From Alterluteimonas quercicellularis (lineage in GTDB: Bacteria > Pseudomonadota > Gammaproteobacteria > Xanthomonadales > Xanthomonadaceae): a stretch of 64,000 bases of DNA. The translations under genes were made by a program, and so were the position numbers. Positions 9,693 to 18,677 of this stretch are shown piece after piece; within the stretch, counting starts at the first letter, position 1, and each line of letters opens with the position of its first letter. The stretch covers positions 124,001 through 188,000 of the forward strand of contig NZ_JAIWPR010000006.1 in NCBI RefSeq assembly GCF_021191635.1, written 5' to 3'. The notes beneath the pieces are model-generated. The model searched no databases. It saw only the letters and a list, made by a program, of their open reading frames with translations, and had not been told where the DNA came from.

Positions 9693-11443
9693 CCTTCCGC
9701 GTCGCGGAACTGCATGCGGTGCAGGTGCGCGTACAGCCCGCCCTGGGCCAGCAGCTCGGCATGGGTGCCCTGCTCCACCAGCCGGCCGTGGTCGAGCACC
9801 AGCACCTGGTCGGCGTGCTCGATGGTGGACAGCCGGTGGGCGATCACCAGCGTGGTGCGGTCGGGCATCAGCCGGTTCAACGCGTCCTGCACCAGCCGCT
9901 CGGACTCGGTGTCGAGCGCGGCGGTGGCCTCGTCGAGGATCAGGATCGGCGCGTCGCGCAGGATCGCGCGGGCGATCGCCAGGCGCTGGCGCTGGCCGCC
10001 CGACAGGCGCGAGCCGTTCTCGCCGACCGGCGTCTCCATCCGCTCCGGCAGCCGCTCGATGAACTCCCAGGCGTTGGCGCTCTCGGCGGCCGCGCGCAGC
10101 TGCTCGGGGCTGGCCTCGGCGGCATAGGCGATGTTGGCGGCGACGCTGTCGTCGAACAGCATCACCCGCTGCCCGACCAGGGCGATCTGCCGGCGCAGGT
10201 CGGCCAGCCGGTACGCGTCCAGCGGCACGCCGTCCAGGGTGATGCGGCCGCTGCTGGGCTCGTAGAAGCGCGGCACCAGCCGCACCAGGCTGGTCTTGCC
10301 GCTGCCGGAGCGGCCGACGATCGCGGTCACGGTGCCCGGCCGCGCGACGAAGCTCACGTCCTCCAGCGCCACCCGCTCGCCGTCGCGCGCGTAGCGCAGG
10401 CCGACGCCCTCGAAGCGCAGCTCGCCGCGCGCGCGCGCCAGTGGGCGGCCGCCCGTATCGCGCTCCTCCTCGGCGTCGAGGATCGCGAAGATGCGCTCGG
10501 CGGCGGCGACGCCGCGGCCAATCACGCTCTGCACGTTGGTGATCCGGCGCAGCGACGGGATGATGCCCATCATCGCCGTCATCAGCTGCACGAACTGGCC
10601 GGGGGTGAGCGCGTCGTTCAGCGCCTCGCGGGTGGCCACCCAGATGATCGCCGCCAGCGCGCAGGCCGCCAGGATCTGCACCAGCGCCGAGGCCGTGGCG
10701 CGGGTGGTCTCGACCTTCATGTTCAGCCGCAGCACGCGGTTGGTCAGCGCCGAGTAGCGCGCCTGCTCGAAGCCCTGCGCGCCGTACACCTTGACGTCCT
10801 GCTGCGCCGCCAGCGACTGCTCGGCGCTCTGCGCCAGGTCGCCCATGCCGGTCTGGATGCCGGAGCTGATGCGGCGGTAGCGCTTGCCCACGTACCAGAC
10901 CAGCACGCCGATCAGCGGCACCACGACGACCATCGCCATGGTCACCTTGGCGCTGGTGTAGAGCATCATGCCGAGCAGGAAGGCGATGGTCAGGCCGTCG
11001 GCCACCAGCACCTTCAGCGCGTCGGTGCTGGCCTGCGCGACCTGCTCGGTGTCGAAGTTCAGCCGGCTGACCATGGCCGGCACCGCCTCCTCGTCGAAGC
11101 GCGCGCTGGGCAGGCGCAGGTACTTGCCCAGCACCAGCTCGCGCAGGTCGCGCACCACGCTGCGGCCGGTGCGCGCCATGCCGTAGTCGGTGGCGAAGGT
11201 GGCCGCGCCGCGCAGCAGGAACAGGCCGACGATGGCGAGCGGCAGCCACACCGCCGCCCAGGGCTGCGGGTTGACGAAGCCGTCGTCGGTCAGCGGCCCC
11301 ATCAGGTAGACGAAGGCGCCGCCCGCCGCCGCCTCGATGATCATGCCGATCAGCGCGACGACGATCAGCGGCCAGTAGCGCGCCGCGTAGCCCAGCAGCC
11401 GCTTGTAGATCGGCCAGGCGGCCGGCGTGTCGGACTTCGTCAT
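9689..11443 (-). CDS. msbA: Lipid A export ATP-binding/permease protein
   Basis: MsbA is the half-size ABC exporter that flips lipid A-core across the inner membrane. The 584-aa protein has an N-terminal six-helix domain and a C-terminal ATPase. The Walker A is GRSGSGKT (377-384), the signature LSGGQ is at 480, Walker B is LILDE (501-505) and the switch His is in IAHRLS. It lies between exbD (4-nt gap) and lpxK (4-nt overlap), the standard order in this family of bacteria. Confidence 0.96.
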   Translation of the reverse strand: MTKSDTPAAWPIYKRLLGYAARYWPLIVVALIGMIIEAAAGGAFVYLMGPLTDDGFVNPQPWAAVWLPLAIVGLFLLRGAATFATDYGMARTGRSVVRDLRELVLGKYLRLPSARFDEEAVPAMVSRLNFDTEQVAQASTDALKVLVADGLTIAFLLGMMLYTSAKVTMAMVVVVPLIGVLVWYVGKRYRRISSGIQTGMGDLAQSAEQSLAAQQDVKVYGAQGFEQARYSALTNRVLRLNMKVETTRATASALVQILAACALAAIIWVATREALNDALTPGQFVQLMTAMMGIIPSLRRITNVQSVIGRGVAAAERIFAILDAEEERDTGGRPLARARGELRFEGVGLRYARDGERVALEDVSFVARPGTVTAIVGRSGSGKTSLVRLVPRFYEPSSGRITLDGVPLDAYRLADLRRQIALVGQRVMLFDDSVAANIAYAAEASPEQLRAAAESANAWEFIERLPERMETPVGENGSRLSGGQRQRLAIARAILRDAPILILDEATAALDTESERLVQDALNRLMPDRTTLVIAHRLSTIEHADQVLVLDHGRLVEQGTHAELLAQGGLYAHLHRMQFRDAEG

Positions 11444-11447
11444 CGGG

Positions 11448-11876
11448 TCACCGCGCCGGCGCCGCGTCGGGCGCGGTGGCGATCGAGATCCGGTTGAAGC
11501 CCAGCTGGCCGAGCGCGTCCATCGCGGTCACCACGGCCTGGTGCGGCGTGCGCGCGTCGGCGCGCAGCAGCACCGGGCGCTCGCGGTCGCCGCCGGCCAC
11601 TTCCTGGATGGTGCGCTTGAGCGATTCCACGTCGGTGCGCAGCGCCTCGCGATCGTCGACGAAGTAGCGCCCGTCGGCGTTCACCAGCACGCTCAGCGCG
11701 CGGCCCTGGCTCTCGCTCTCCTCGGCGCTGGCGCGCGGCAGCTCCAGCTTGAGCACGGAACGGGCGTCGAAGGTGGTGGTGATCACGAAGAAGATGATCA
11801 GCACCAGGATCACGTCGATCAGCGGCACCAGGTTCAGTTCCGGCTCGTCGGCGGCGCGGCGGTCGCGGATGCGCAT
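11448..11876 (-). CDS. exbD: ExbD/TolR-family biopolymer transport protein
   Basis: A 142-aa energy-transducing partner of ExbB. A short cytoplasmic N-terminus is followed by one membrane helix (about 16-36) containing the conserved proton-carrying Asp21 in PLIDVILVL, then a periplasmic domain. It follows exbB with a 3-nt gap. With the neighbouring gene it would power TonB or another envelope machine. The msbA-lpxK-linked exbBD pair is typical of xanthomonads. No tonB gene is in the window. Confidence 0.92.
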   Translation of the reverse strand: MRIRDRRAADEPELNLVPLIDVILVLIIFFVITTTFDARSVLKLELPRASAEESESQGRALSVLVNADGRYFVDDREALRTDVESLKRTIQEVAGGDRERPVLLRADARTPHQAVVTAMDALGQLGFNRISIATAPDAAPAR

Positions 11877-11879
11877 GGA

Positions 11880-12551
11880 TCAGCCCTGCACCGCCAGCGC
11901 GGGATCGGGATGCGCGGACGCGCCCGCCGCCGACGCGGCGGGACGGCGGCTGCGCGGGTCGAGCGTGTCCATCAGCCGGATCGCCTCGCTCTCCATGTCG
12001 ACGATGTAGCCGTCGATGCGGGCGCGGAAATGGCGGTGGAACATCAGCGCCGGCACCGCCACCACCATGCCGGTGGCCGCGCACACCAGCGCCTTGCCGA
12101 TGCCGCCGGCGAGCTGGTTGACGTCGCCGACGCCGTGGTCCATCACCCCCAGGAACATCTGGATCATGCCGACCACGGTGCCGAACAGGCCCAGCAGCGG
12201 GCCGGCGGCTGCGATCGTGCCGAGGGTGTTGAGGTAGCGCTCCATGCGGAAGACGATGTGGCGGCCGGTGTCCTCGATGCGCTCGCGGATCTCCTCGCGC
12301 GGGCGCTGGCGCACGTCCAGCGCCGCGGCCAGCAGCGCGCCCAGCGGCGAGGTGTTGCGAAGCGAGTCGATGTGCGCCGGGTCCAGCCGGCCGCGCGCGG
12401 CCCAGGCGCGGACCTCCTCGCCCAGGCCCGGCGGCAGCACCGCCCGGCGGCGCAGCGTCCAGCAACGCTCCACGATGATCGCCAGCCCTGCCGCCGACAG
12501 CAGCAGCAGCGGGATCATCGGCCAGCCGCCGGCCTTGACCAGTTCCAGCAC
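11880..12551 (-). CDS. exbB: MotA/TolQ/ExbB proton-channel family protein
   Basis: A 223-aa inner-membrane protein with three hydrophobic segments (about 10-30, 105-130 and 150-175). It has the ExbB/TolQ motif GLFGTVVGMIQMF and the third-helix stretch GIGKALVCAATGMVVAVPAL. It is the first gene of the minus-strand operon that runs to pgsA. It is transcribed divergently from the methyltransferase at 12723 across a 171-nt spacer that must hold both promoters; no convincing box could be picked by eye. Confidence 0.93.
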   Translation of the reverse strand: MLELVKAGGWPMIPLLLLSAAGLAIIVERCWTLRRRAVLPPGLGEEVRAWAARGRLDPAHIDSLRNTSPLGALLAAALDVRQRPREEIRERIEDTGRHIVFRMERYLNTLGTIAAAGPLLGLFGTVVGMIQMFLGVMDHGVGDVNQLAGGIGKALVCAATGMVVAVPALMFHRHFRARIDGYIVDMESEAIRLMDTLDPRSRRPAASAAGASAHPDPALAVQG

Positions 12552-12722
12552 GTTCTTTCCCCGGGCCCGAGGGCCGTCCGCGAAAACCGGCCGCTAGGAT
12601 AGCCCAGGGCGCGACGCCCCAGCCGCCGGCCGGCCCGTCACGACGAGACGCCGCCTCGCTCGCCCCGGGGCACGCCCTGCCGACCGGCCACCGCGTTGCC
12701 GCGATCGAGGCGCCGCCGCATC

Positions 12723-13388
12723 ATGCCGGACATGGACACCCTCCCGTCTCCCGAGGCCCTGGCGGCGCAGCTGCGCCGCCCGGCCGGCACCGACGCCGAG
12801 GACGTCGGCGCGCGCATGAGCGAGGCCAACGCCGCGGTCAACCGCCGTGCCGTCGCCCTGCTCGACGTCGGGGCGGGCCAGGCGGTACTGGAGATCGGCC
12901 CCGGCAACGGCGCCTTCGTGCCCGAGTTGCTGGCCGCGCCCGGCAGCCGCTACGCCGGCGTGGACTGGTCGCCGGAGATGGTGGCCGCTGCGAACCGGCG
13001 CAACGCCCGCGCGGTGGCCGACGGGCGCGCCCGGTTCGTCGAAGGCGACGCCGCCGCGCTGCCTTTCGCCGACGCCGCCTTCGACCGCGTGCTGAGCGTG
13101 AACACCCTCTACTTCTGGACCGAACCGCAGCGCGTGCTGGCCGAGATCGCGCGCGTGCTGCGGCCCGGCGGCCGCCTGTGCCTGGCCTACGGCGACCGCG
13201 GCTTCATGCAGCGCCTGCCGTTCGCCGCCCACGGCTTCGCGTTGTACGACCGCGAGGACGGCACCGCCCTGTTGCGCGCGGCGGGCTTCGGGGAAGTCGC
13301 CCACCACGCCCATGCCGAGACCGTGCGCGGCAACGCCGGCGACCTGGTGGAACGCGACTTCCACCTGCTGCTGGCGCGGCGGGGCTGA
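12723..13388 (+). CDS. Class I SAM-dependent methyltransferase (UbiE/Methyltransf_11 type)
   Basis: A 221-aa protein with the SAM-binding motif I VLEIGPGNGAF, the acidic motif II position VDWSPEM, a GDAAALPFADAAFDRV post-II segment and LRPGGRLCLAYGD as motif III. The substrate cannot be told. Of several in-frame starts, ATG at 12723 (MPDMDT) is chosen; ATG at 12732 is equally possible and a TTG at 12696 is unlikely. It separates comEC from exbB and is flanked by copies of the 23-bp repeat. Confidence 0.85.
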   Translation: MPDMDTLPSPEALAAQLRRPAGTDAEDVGARMSEANAAVNRRAVALLDVGAGQAVLEIGPGNGAFVPELLAAPGSRYAGVDWSPEMVAAANRRNARAVADGRARFVEGDAAALPFADAAFDRVLSVNTLYFWTEPQRVLAEIARVLRPGGRLCLAYGDRGFMQRLPFAAHGFALYDREDGTALLRAAGFGEVAHHAHAETVRGNAGDLVERDFHLLLARRG

Positions 13389-13437
13389 GCGCTTCCAGCG
13401 ACGGCGATCGGAACGTTCGCGAAGACCGGGGCGCTGG

Positions 13438-13660
13438 GTCGCGCGCGAGCGCGCTCCTACAAAAGCCCGGTCGCCGACGCGGCCTTTCGCTCTACGTGTC
13501 GCGGGTTGCAACTGTAGGAGCGCGCTCGCGCGCGACCGGCCCCGGATTCCGCAAACTGCGTTGCCGGCCGCCACGGACCGCCGTCCGTGCATGGCGGCGC
13601 GTGCTTGCGCTGCCGCAGGTCCGGCGACACTCGACGCCACCGCGCGCGAGCGCGCTCCTA
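13438..13660. repeat. Three copies of the 23-bp palindromic repeat
   Basis: Copies lie at 13438-13460 (reverse), 13514-13536 (forward, exact GTAGGAGCGCGC then TCGCGCGCGAC) and 13639-13660 (reverse, last bases diverged). The forward and first reverse copies form an inverted pair. They fill the 302-nt space between the converging methyltransferase and comEC genes; no gene was found there. Confidence 0.9.
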
Positions 13661-13690
13661 TGCAGGCGGAATCGACTTCGTGCGGGCGCG

Positions 13691-16030
13691 TCAGCGCTCG
13701 CCCGCGGCCTGGCGCCGTGCCGCGTCCCACAGCCGCGGATGGGTGGCGCGCCGTGCAGAGACTGACGCGCCGCCCGGCGCGAGCCGCACCCGCAGCGCGC
13801 CGGCCTCGGCGGTGTCGTGCACCGTCGCCCCGGCCGCGGCCCAGCGCTCGACCGCGGCTCGCTCGGGATGGCCGAAGCGGTTGCCGTGCCCGGTCGAGAC
13901 CAGCGCGTGGCGCGCGCCGGTCGCGGCCACGAACAGCGGGTCGGACGAGGTGTCGCTGCCATGGTGCGCCGCCAGCACCACCTCGGCGCGCACGCCGCGA
14001 GGATCGATCCGCGCCAGCTCGCGCTCGACCACCGCCCCGATGTCGCCGGCCAGCAGCGCCGCGCCGTGCGCGGTCTCCACGCGCAGCACGCAGCTGGCCT
14101 CGTTGCGCAGGTCCGGGAAATGCAGCGGCGGATGCAGGAAGCGCAGGCGCACGCCGTCGACCTCCCAGGCGGTGCCCGCCAGGCATGGCACGGTGCCCTC
14201 CAGGCCGGCCCGGGCCGGCGCGAACACCGGCATGGCAGGATGCCGCCGGCGCACCGCGGCCAGCCCGCCGGCATGGTCGAGGTCGGCATGGCTGACGACG
14301 CCGGCCGACAACCGCCGCACGCCCAGGGCGTGCAGGGTGGGCACCACCACCCGCTCGCCGGCGTCGTAGCCTTCCGGCACCGCCGGCCCCATGTCGTACA
14401 GCAGCGCGTGGTGGCGCGTGCGCACCAGCACCGACAGCCCCTGCCCCACGTCCAGCAATACCAGTTCCGCCTGGCCGTGGCGCGGCGGGCGCAGGTCCGG
14501 CCACAGCAGCGGCAGCCACAGCAGGGCCGCCAGCGCCTTGCCGGGCACGCCGCGCGGCAGCAGCAGCCAGAACGCCCCGGCCAGCGCCGCCGGCAGCGCG
14601 AACCAGCGCGCCTCCGGCAGCCACCACAGCGCGAAGGGGCTCGCCGCCAGGCGCCCGAACAGCGGCCAGCTCAGGTCGAAGCACCAGGCCGCGAGCCGCC
14701 ACGCGCCCGCGCCCCAGCCCGCCTGCAGCGCGTCCAGGCCGGTGCCGAGCAGCGACAGCGGCACCACCACCAGGCTCCACCACGGGATCGCGATCAGGTT
14801 GGCGAACGGGCCTGCCAGCGAGGCCTGCCCGAACAGGATCGCAGTCAGCGGCAACAGGCCGAGCGTAGCGACCCACTGCGCATGCAGGAAGCCCGGCACG
14901 ACCGGCCGGCCGCGGGCGTCCGGCAGGCACCAGGCCAGCCAGGCCACGCCGGCGAAGCTCAGCCAGAACCCGGCCGTGAGCAGCGACAGCGGATCGGCCA
15001 GCACCACCGCGATCGCCGCCAGCGCGAGGGCATCGCCCACGCCCAGCGCCCGCCGCGACAGCCGAGCCGCCATCGCCACGCCGATCATCAGCACGGTGCG
15101 CACCGTAGGCAGCGCCCAGCCGGCGGCCGCGGCGTAGGCCAGCGCGCCGGCGAACGCCACCGCCGCCGCCGCTTGCGGCCGCGGCACCCAGCGCCCCAGG
15201 CGCGGCCACAGCCGCCAGACGCCGGCCGCCGCCAGGGCGAAGAAGCCGGCCACCAGCCCGACGTGGAAGCCGGAGATGGCGATGAGGTGGGTCAGCCCGG
15301 TCGCACGCAGGGCTTCCCAGTCCAGTTCGTCCAGGCCGCGGGTGTCGCCCAGCGCCAGCGCCCGCACGTAGCGCGACGACGCCCCGGGCACGGCCGCCTC
15401 GATGCGCGCCGCGGTCCGTTCCCGCCAGCGGTCGATCCCGGCACCGGCCCGCAGGGCCTGGACCGGTTCGCGGTCACGGATGTAGCCGATGGCCGCGATG
15501 CGCCGTGCGAAGGCCTGCTTCTCGCCGTCGAACCAGCCCGGATTGCGCAGGCCGCGCGGCGCCCGCAGCCGCGCCGTGAACGTCCAGCGGCCGCCGGCCT
15601 CGATCGCGTGCCGGGCCGAAGCCCCGCCGCCGCGCGGGTCGTACCAGGCCAGCCGCAGCAGGCGGCCGCGCAGCGGCGCCGGCATGGCCTCGTCGCGGTC
15701 GACCCGGAACAGGAAGCGCGTGCGTTCGGTCTCGTGCTCGGGCAGGCCGACCACGCGCCCGCGCAGCGGCACGTCGGCCCGCTCCAGCGACGGCGGCAGC
15801 TGCAACGACAGCGCGAACGCGGCATGCAGTCCCGCGACGGCGAAACCCGCGATCGCCGCGCCGGCCCAGCGCAGGCGTCCGCCGCGCCACCACAGCGCCG
15901 CGCCCGTCGCGGCCAGCACCGGCCAGAGCGGCCACGGCGGCAGCCTCGGCAGCAGCAGGCAGGCGAGCGCGCCCGCCGCCAGCGCCGCCGCCGCGCCCAG
16001 GCCGAGCGGCCTCGCGCCCGCGCCGGCCAT
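13691..16030 (-). CDS. comEC: DNA internalization-related competence protein ComEC/Rec2
   Basis: ComEC forms the inner-membrane channel for transforming single-stranded DNA. The 779-aa protein has N-terminal membrane helices and an OB-like region (DUF4131). The competence domain includes LTHLIAISGFHVGL, and the C-terminal metallo-beta-lactamase-like domain has LLDVGQGLSVLV and the metal motif SHADLDHAGG. Length matches the family. The frame is open further upstream to 16513, but ATG at 16030 (MAGAGARP) starts just before the first helix. The gene is single and intact, so natural competence is possible if type IV pilus genes exist elsewhere. Confidence 0.93.
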   Translation of the reverse strand: MAGAGARPLGLGAAAALAAGALACLLLPRLPPWPLWPVLAATGAALWWRGGRLRWAGAAIAGFAVAGLHAAFALSLQLPPSLERADVPLRGRVVGLPEHETERTRFLFRVDRDEAMPAPLRGRLLRLAWYDPRGGGASARHAIEAGGRWTFTARLRAPRGLRNPGWFDGEKQAFARRIAAIGYIRDREPVQALRAGAGIDRWRERTAARIEAAVPGASSRYVRALALGDTRGLDELDWEALRATGLTHLIAISGFHVGLVAGFFALAAAGVWRLWPRLGRWVPRPQAAAAVAFAGALAYAAAAGWALPTVRTVLMIGVAMAARLSRRALGVGDALALAAIAVVLADPLSLLTAGFWLSFAGVAWLAWCLPDARGRPVVPGFLHAQWVATLGLLPLTAILFGQASLAGPFANLIAIPWWSLVVVPLSLLGTGLDALQAGWGAGAWRLAAWCFDLSWPLFGRLAASPFALWWLPEARWFALPAALAGAFWLLLPRGVPGKALAALLWLPLLWPDLRPPRHGQAELVLLDVGQGLSVLVRTRHHALLYDMGPAVPEGYDAGERVVVPTLHALGVRRLSAGVVSHADLDHAGGLAAVRRRHPAMPVFAPARAGLEGTVPCLAGTAWEVDGVRLRFLHPPLHFPDLRNEASCVLRVETAHGAALLAGDIGAVVERELARIDPRGVRAEVVLAAHHGSDTSSDPLFVAATGARHALVSTGHGNRFGHPERAAVERWAAAGATVHDTAEAGALRVRLAPGGASVSARRATHPRLWDAARRQAAGER

Positions 16031-16337
16031 CACCCGCGCCTCCGCACCATGCGCAGGCGTCCGCACCGCCTGTCCGCACACTCCTGCGCGCCTGTGCCGC
16101 GCTTCGTCTTCCTTGCCGGATGGCGTTCCATCGCCACGCGCCTCCATGCGCCGTGCATGCAACGACTCTAGCCGCCGGCATCGGGCTCGGGCATCGGCGA
16201 GACACCGCCGATGGCGTAGGACGTTTCCGAAACCGCGACGCGACACGGCGCGCGCACGCATGGGCCGGGCCTGACGACAAGTCGCGTGCCCGCTAAGCTG
16301 GCCGGCCGCAACGCAACGGCCCCGCGCCCGCCCCGCC
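16031..16337. other. Intergenic space between divergent comEC and a lipoprotein gene
   Basis: These 307 nt hold no coding region that can be supported and no repeat or hairpin that stands out. They must contain the promoters of comEC (minus) and of the gene at 16338 (plus). None could be assigned by eye. Confidence 0.5.
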
Positions 16338-16886
16338 ATGTCCCGTCGCCCTGCTCGCCGGCTTCGCGCGGCCGCCGCCCTGCTCTGCGCATCGCTGGCA
16401 GGCACGGGCTGCGACGGGCTGCTCTCGTCCGGCAGTTTCGGCAGCGGCACCCCACCGCCGACGCGCGACCGCGGCAGCGTGATCGCCACGGTGGAACACG
16501 GCGGCTTCGCCATCGAGGTCCGCCGCTACCGGGCAGGCAAGGACGGCAACGACAGCCCGTTCTGCGACTACCGGGTCTCGTTCGGGGGCAAGCCGCTCGA
16601 AGGCGTTCCCGACCTCGACCACTACAACGGCTGCGGCGCCCTGCTCCTGCTCGAGGACGCGCCCCACCTGTTCGTCATCGGCGCCTACCGGGGCTCCGGC
16701 GGCCACTACGTCCCGGTGTTCTTCGGCGAGGGTGGCGGGCGTCCCTACGCGCAGCCGCGGCCCGACTGCGGGCTGTCGCCGGGCGATCCGCAGGCGTGGG
16801 AGGGCTGGTCGGTCGTGGACGGCCGGGTCGAGCTCTGCGGAACGCGCTGGCGGGTGCGGCCCTCGCCCGTCCCGGCCGTTCCTTGA
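16338..16886 (+). CDS. Putative exported lipoprotein, unknown function
   Basis: A 182-aa protein with a basic N-terminus, a hydrophobic stretch and a possible lipobox ending at Cys25 (LAGTGC, with Gly instead of the usual Leu at -3). Anchoring is therefore probable, not certain. The mature part has four further cysteines spaced through a small beta-rich domain (SPFCDYRVSF, YNGCGALLLL, RPDCGLSP, VELCGTRW), suggesting disulfides in the periplasm. I do not recognise the family. It converges on creD. Confidence 0.65.
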   Translation: MSRRPARRLRAAAALLCASLAGTGCDGLLSSGSFGSGTPPPTRDRGSVIATVEHGGFAIEVRRYRAGKDGNDSPFCDYRVSFGGKPLEGVPDLDHYNGCGALLLLEDAPHLFVIGAYRGSGGHYVPVFFGEGGGRPYAQPRPDCGLSPGDPQAWEGWSVVDGRVELCGTRWRVRPSPVPAVP

Positions 16887-16994
16887 CCGGTCCGAGCGCA
16901 CGCCCGACGACACGGCGCGATGCGGGCCGTTCTTCTCCTGCCGGAGTGCCTCGGGACCGCACTCGTCCGCGACCGGACGGTCGCGGCGACGCCT

Positions 16995-17017
16995 GTCGCG
17001 CGCGAGGGCGCTCCTAC
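16995..17017 (-). repeat. Single copy of the 23-bp palindromic repeat
   Basis: One reverse-oriented copy with a single change (GAGGGC for GAGCGC), between the converging ends of the lipoprotein gene and creD. Confidence 0.85.
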
Positions 17018-17096
17018 GAAAGCCCTGTCGCGGCGTCGGGTTCTCGTTCGAGCGCCGCGGGCGCGCCGGCCGATCCGCCGGCGCGCCGCGACTTCT

Positions 17097-18419
17097 TCAG
17101 CGCGCTTCGCTGCCCAGCGCGTACCAGTCCACCTTGCGGGTGATCCACATGATCGCGGCGAGGATGCCGAACAGCAGCAGCGAGCCCATCAGCAGCGCGT
17201 TGTGCTCGGAGGCCAGCAGCACGTAGAGCGCGCCGTACAGCGAGGTCAGCATGGCCGAGAAGCCCGCCGCGCGCAGCCAGCTGCGCAGCACGCCGGACAG
17301 GTAGACGCACTGCACCCCGATGCAGGCCGCCGCCGAGAGCAGGTAGGCCTTCCAGAACGCGATGTGCTCGGACAGGCCGAGCAGCAGCAGGAAGAAGATC
17401 GCCAGCGCCAGCCCGACCAGCAGGTACTGCAGCGGGTGGATCGGCAGGCGCTTGATCAGCTCGAACAGCGCGAACGCGACGAAGGTCAGCACCACGAACA
17501 GCAGGCCGTACTTGGTCGCGCGGTCGACCTGGGTGTAGACGTCCACCGGGTCGACCAGATCGACCTGCAACGCGTCGATCGGCCCCTCCGGGCTGCGGCG
17601 CAGCTGCGCCTGCGCATCGGTGGCCAGCGCCGACAGCGTCCACAGCGCGCGGAAGCCGTCGCGGCCGACCTCGCGCTCGTTGGGCAGGAAGCGCCCGCCG
17701 AACAGCGGATGCGGCCAGGGCGAGGCGATCGCGATGCGGTTGTCGTCGGCCAGCGGCACGATCGACAGCGAGCGGGTGCCGTCGATGGTGGCGTCCAGCC
17801 GCACCTCGCGCAAGGCCGGCAGCTGCCCGCCACCGGGGTCCGCCGGCGGCGCCAGCCCGGCGTGCACGCCGGGCAGCGACGGCCCGAGCGCGCGCGTGCC
17901 GGCGGCCAGCGGCAGCGCCCGCCCGTCCACCGTCAGCGCCGGCGTGCCGACCAGCCCACGCACGTCGGACAGCCCCACCGCGAGGTAGGGCGCGCCGTAG
18001 GTACGGCCGGGCTCGACCGGGAGGTCGAACGGCGCGAACCGCGCCGTCGCGCGCGCCTGCCAGCTGTACACCGGCACCCGGAACAGGCCGATCCGCCGTT
18101 CCGACGGCCGCAGGTCGCCTTCGATCTCCAGCCGGTCGGGCGGCTGCAGCAGGAAGCCCCGCGAGGTCCGCACCACCACGCGCTGGATGCCGTCCTGGCC
18201 GGTCTCCTGCGTCTGCCGTTCTTCCGTCCACGGCACCACCCGCACCGGGCCGAGCAGCCGCTGCGCGCCCGCCTTGCCCTCGGCCACGCGCTGCACCGCC
18301 TCCTCGCGATAGCGCTCGCGCTCGTGGACCACCCCGCGGATCATCCCCAGCGGGACCAGCAGCGCCAGCACCAGGGCGCCGATCACCGCGAACCGCAACA
18401 CCAGCTTCGTCGACTTCAT
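17097..18419 (-). CDS. creD: Inner-membrane protein CreD
   Basis: A 440-aa CreD. It has one N-terminal helix (about 7-27), a large periplasmic domain rich in beta structure, and about five C-terminal helices (from YGLLFVVLTFVAFALFELIKRLPIHPLQYLLVG onward, given here by its ends YGLLFVV and PLQYLLVG). CreD is the main output of the CreBC system and is linked to envelope integrity and beta-lactam response in Stenotrophomonas and Aeromonas. It lies downstream of creBC on the same strand but is separated by a repeat-bearing 254-nt spacer with its own cre box, so it probably has its own CreB-driven promoter. Confidence 0.93.
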   Translation of the reverse strand: MKSTKLVLRFAVIGALVLALLVPLGMIRGVVHERERYREEAVQRVAEGKAGAQRLLGPVRVVPWTEERQTQETGQDGIQRVVVRTSRGFLLQPPDRLEIEGDLRPSERRIGLFRVPVYSWQARATARFAPFDLPVEPGRTYGAPYLAVGLSDVRGLVGTPALTVDGRALPLAAGTRALGPSLPGVHAGLAPPADPGGGQLPALREVRLDATIDGTRSLSIVPLADDNRIAIASPWPHPLFGGRFLPNEREVGRDGFRALWTLSALATDAQAQLRRSPEGPIDALQVDLVDPVDVYTQVDRATKYGLLFVVLTFVAFALFELIKRLPIHPLQYLLVGLALAIFFLLLLGLSEHIAFWKAYLLSAAACIGVQCVYLSGVLRSWLRAAGFSAMLTSLYGALYVLLASEHNALLMGSLLLFGILAAIMWITRKVDWYALGSEAR

Positions 18420-18485
18420 GCCGCATACCTCGTGGGAACCGGGGCGCAGCATGCGCGGCGCGCATGGGCGGGGCGGGAAGCGAGT

Positions 18486-18501
18486 TTGAAGCGAGGGTGA
18501 A
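18486..18501 (-). promoter_or_regulatory. cre box (CreB binding site) upstream of creD
   Basis: On the minus strand the sequence reads TTCAC-CCTCGC-TTCAA, one base from the CreB tag TTCAC-N6-TTCAC known from E. coli and Aeromonas. It is about 67 nt upstream of the creD ATG, the right place for activation of creD by phosphorylated CreB. Confidence 0.75.
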
Positions 18502-18529
18502 GTCGTCGCGGCATACTCCGCCCTCCCAT

Positions 18530-18677
18530 GCAGGAGCGCGCTCGTGCGCGAGCGGGCAAGGTGCGACCGGACCCACGGCAGAAGAACGCGTCCCCACGCG
18601 CGCACGACGGCGAACGACGACCGGCATCGCTTTTCCGGGGTGCCGAAGAAAGCGCTCGCGCGCGAGCGCGCTCCTAC
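18530..18677. repeat. Inverted pair of 23-bp repeats between creC and creD
   Basis: A diverged forward copy (18530-18552) and an exact-core reverse copy (18655-18677) face each other 102 nt apart. The creC TAG stop codon (18674-18676) lies inside the reverse copy. Confidence 0.85.
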
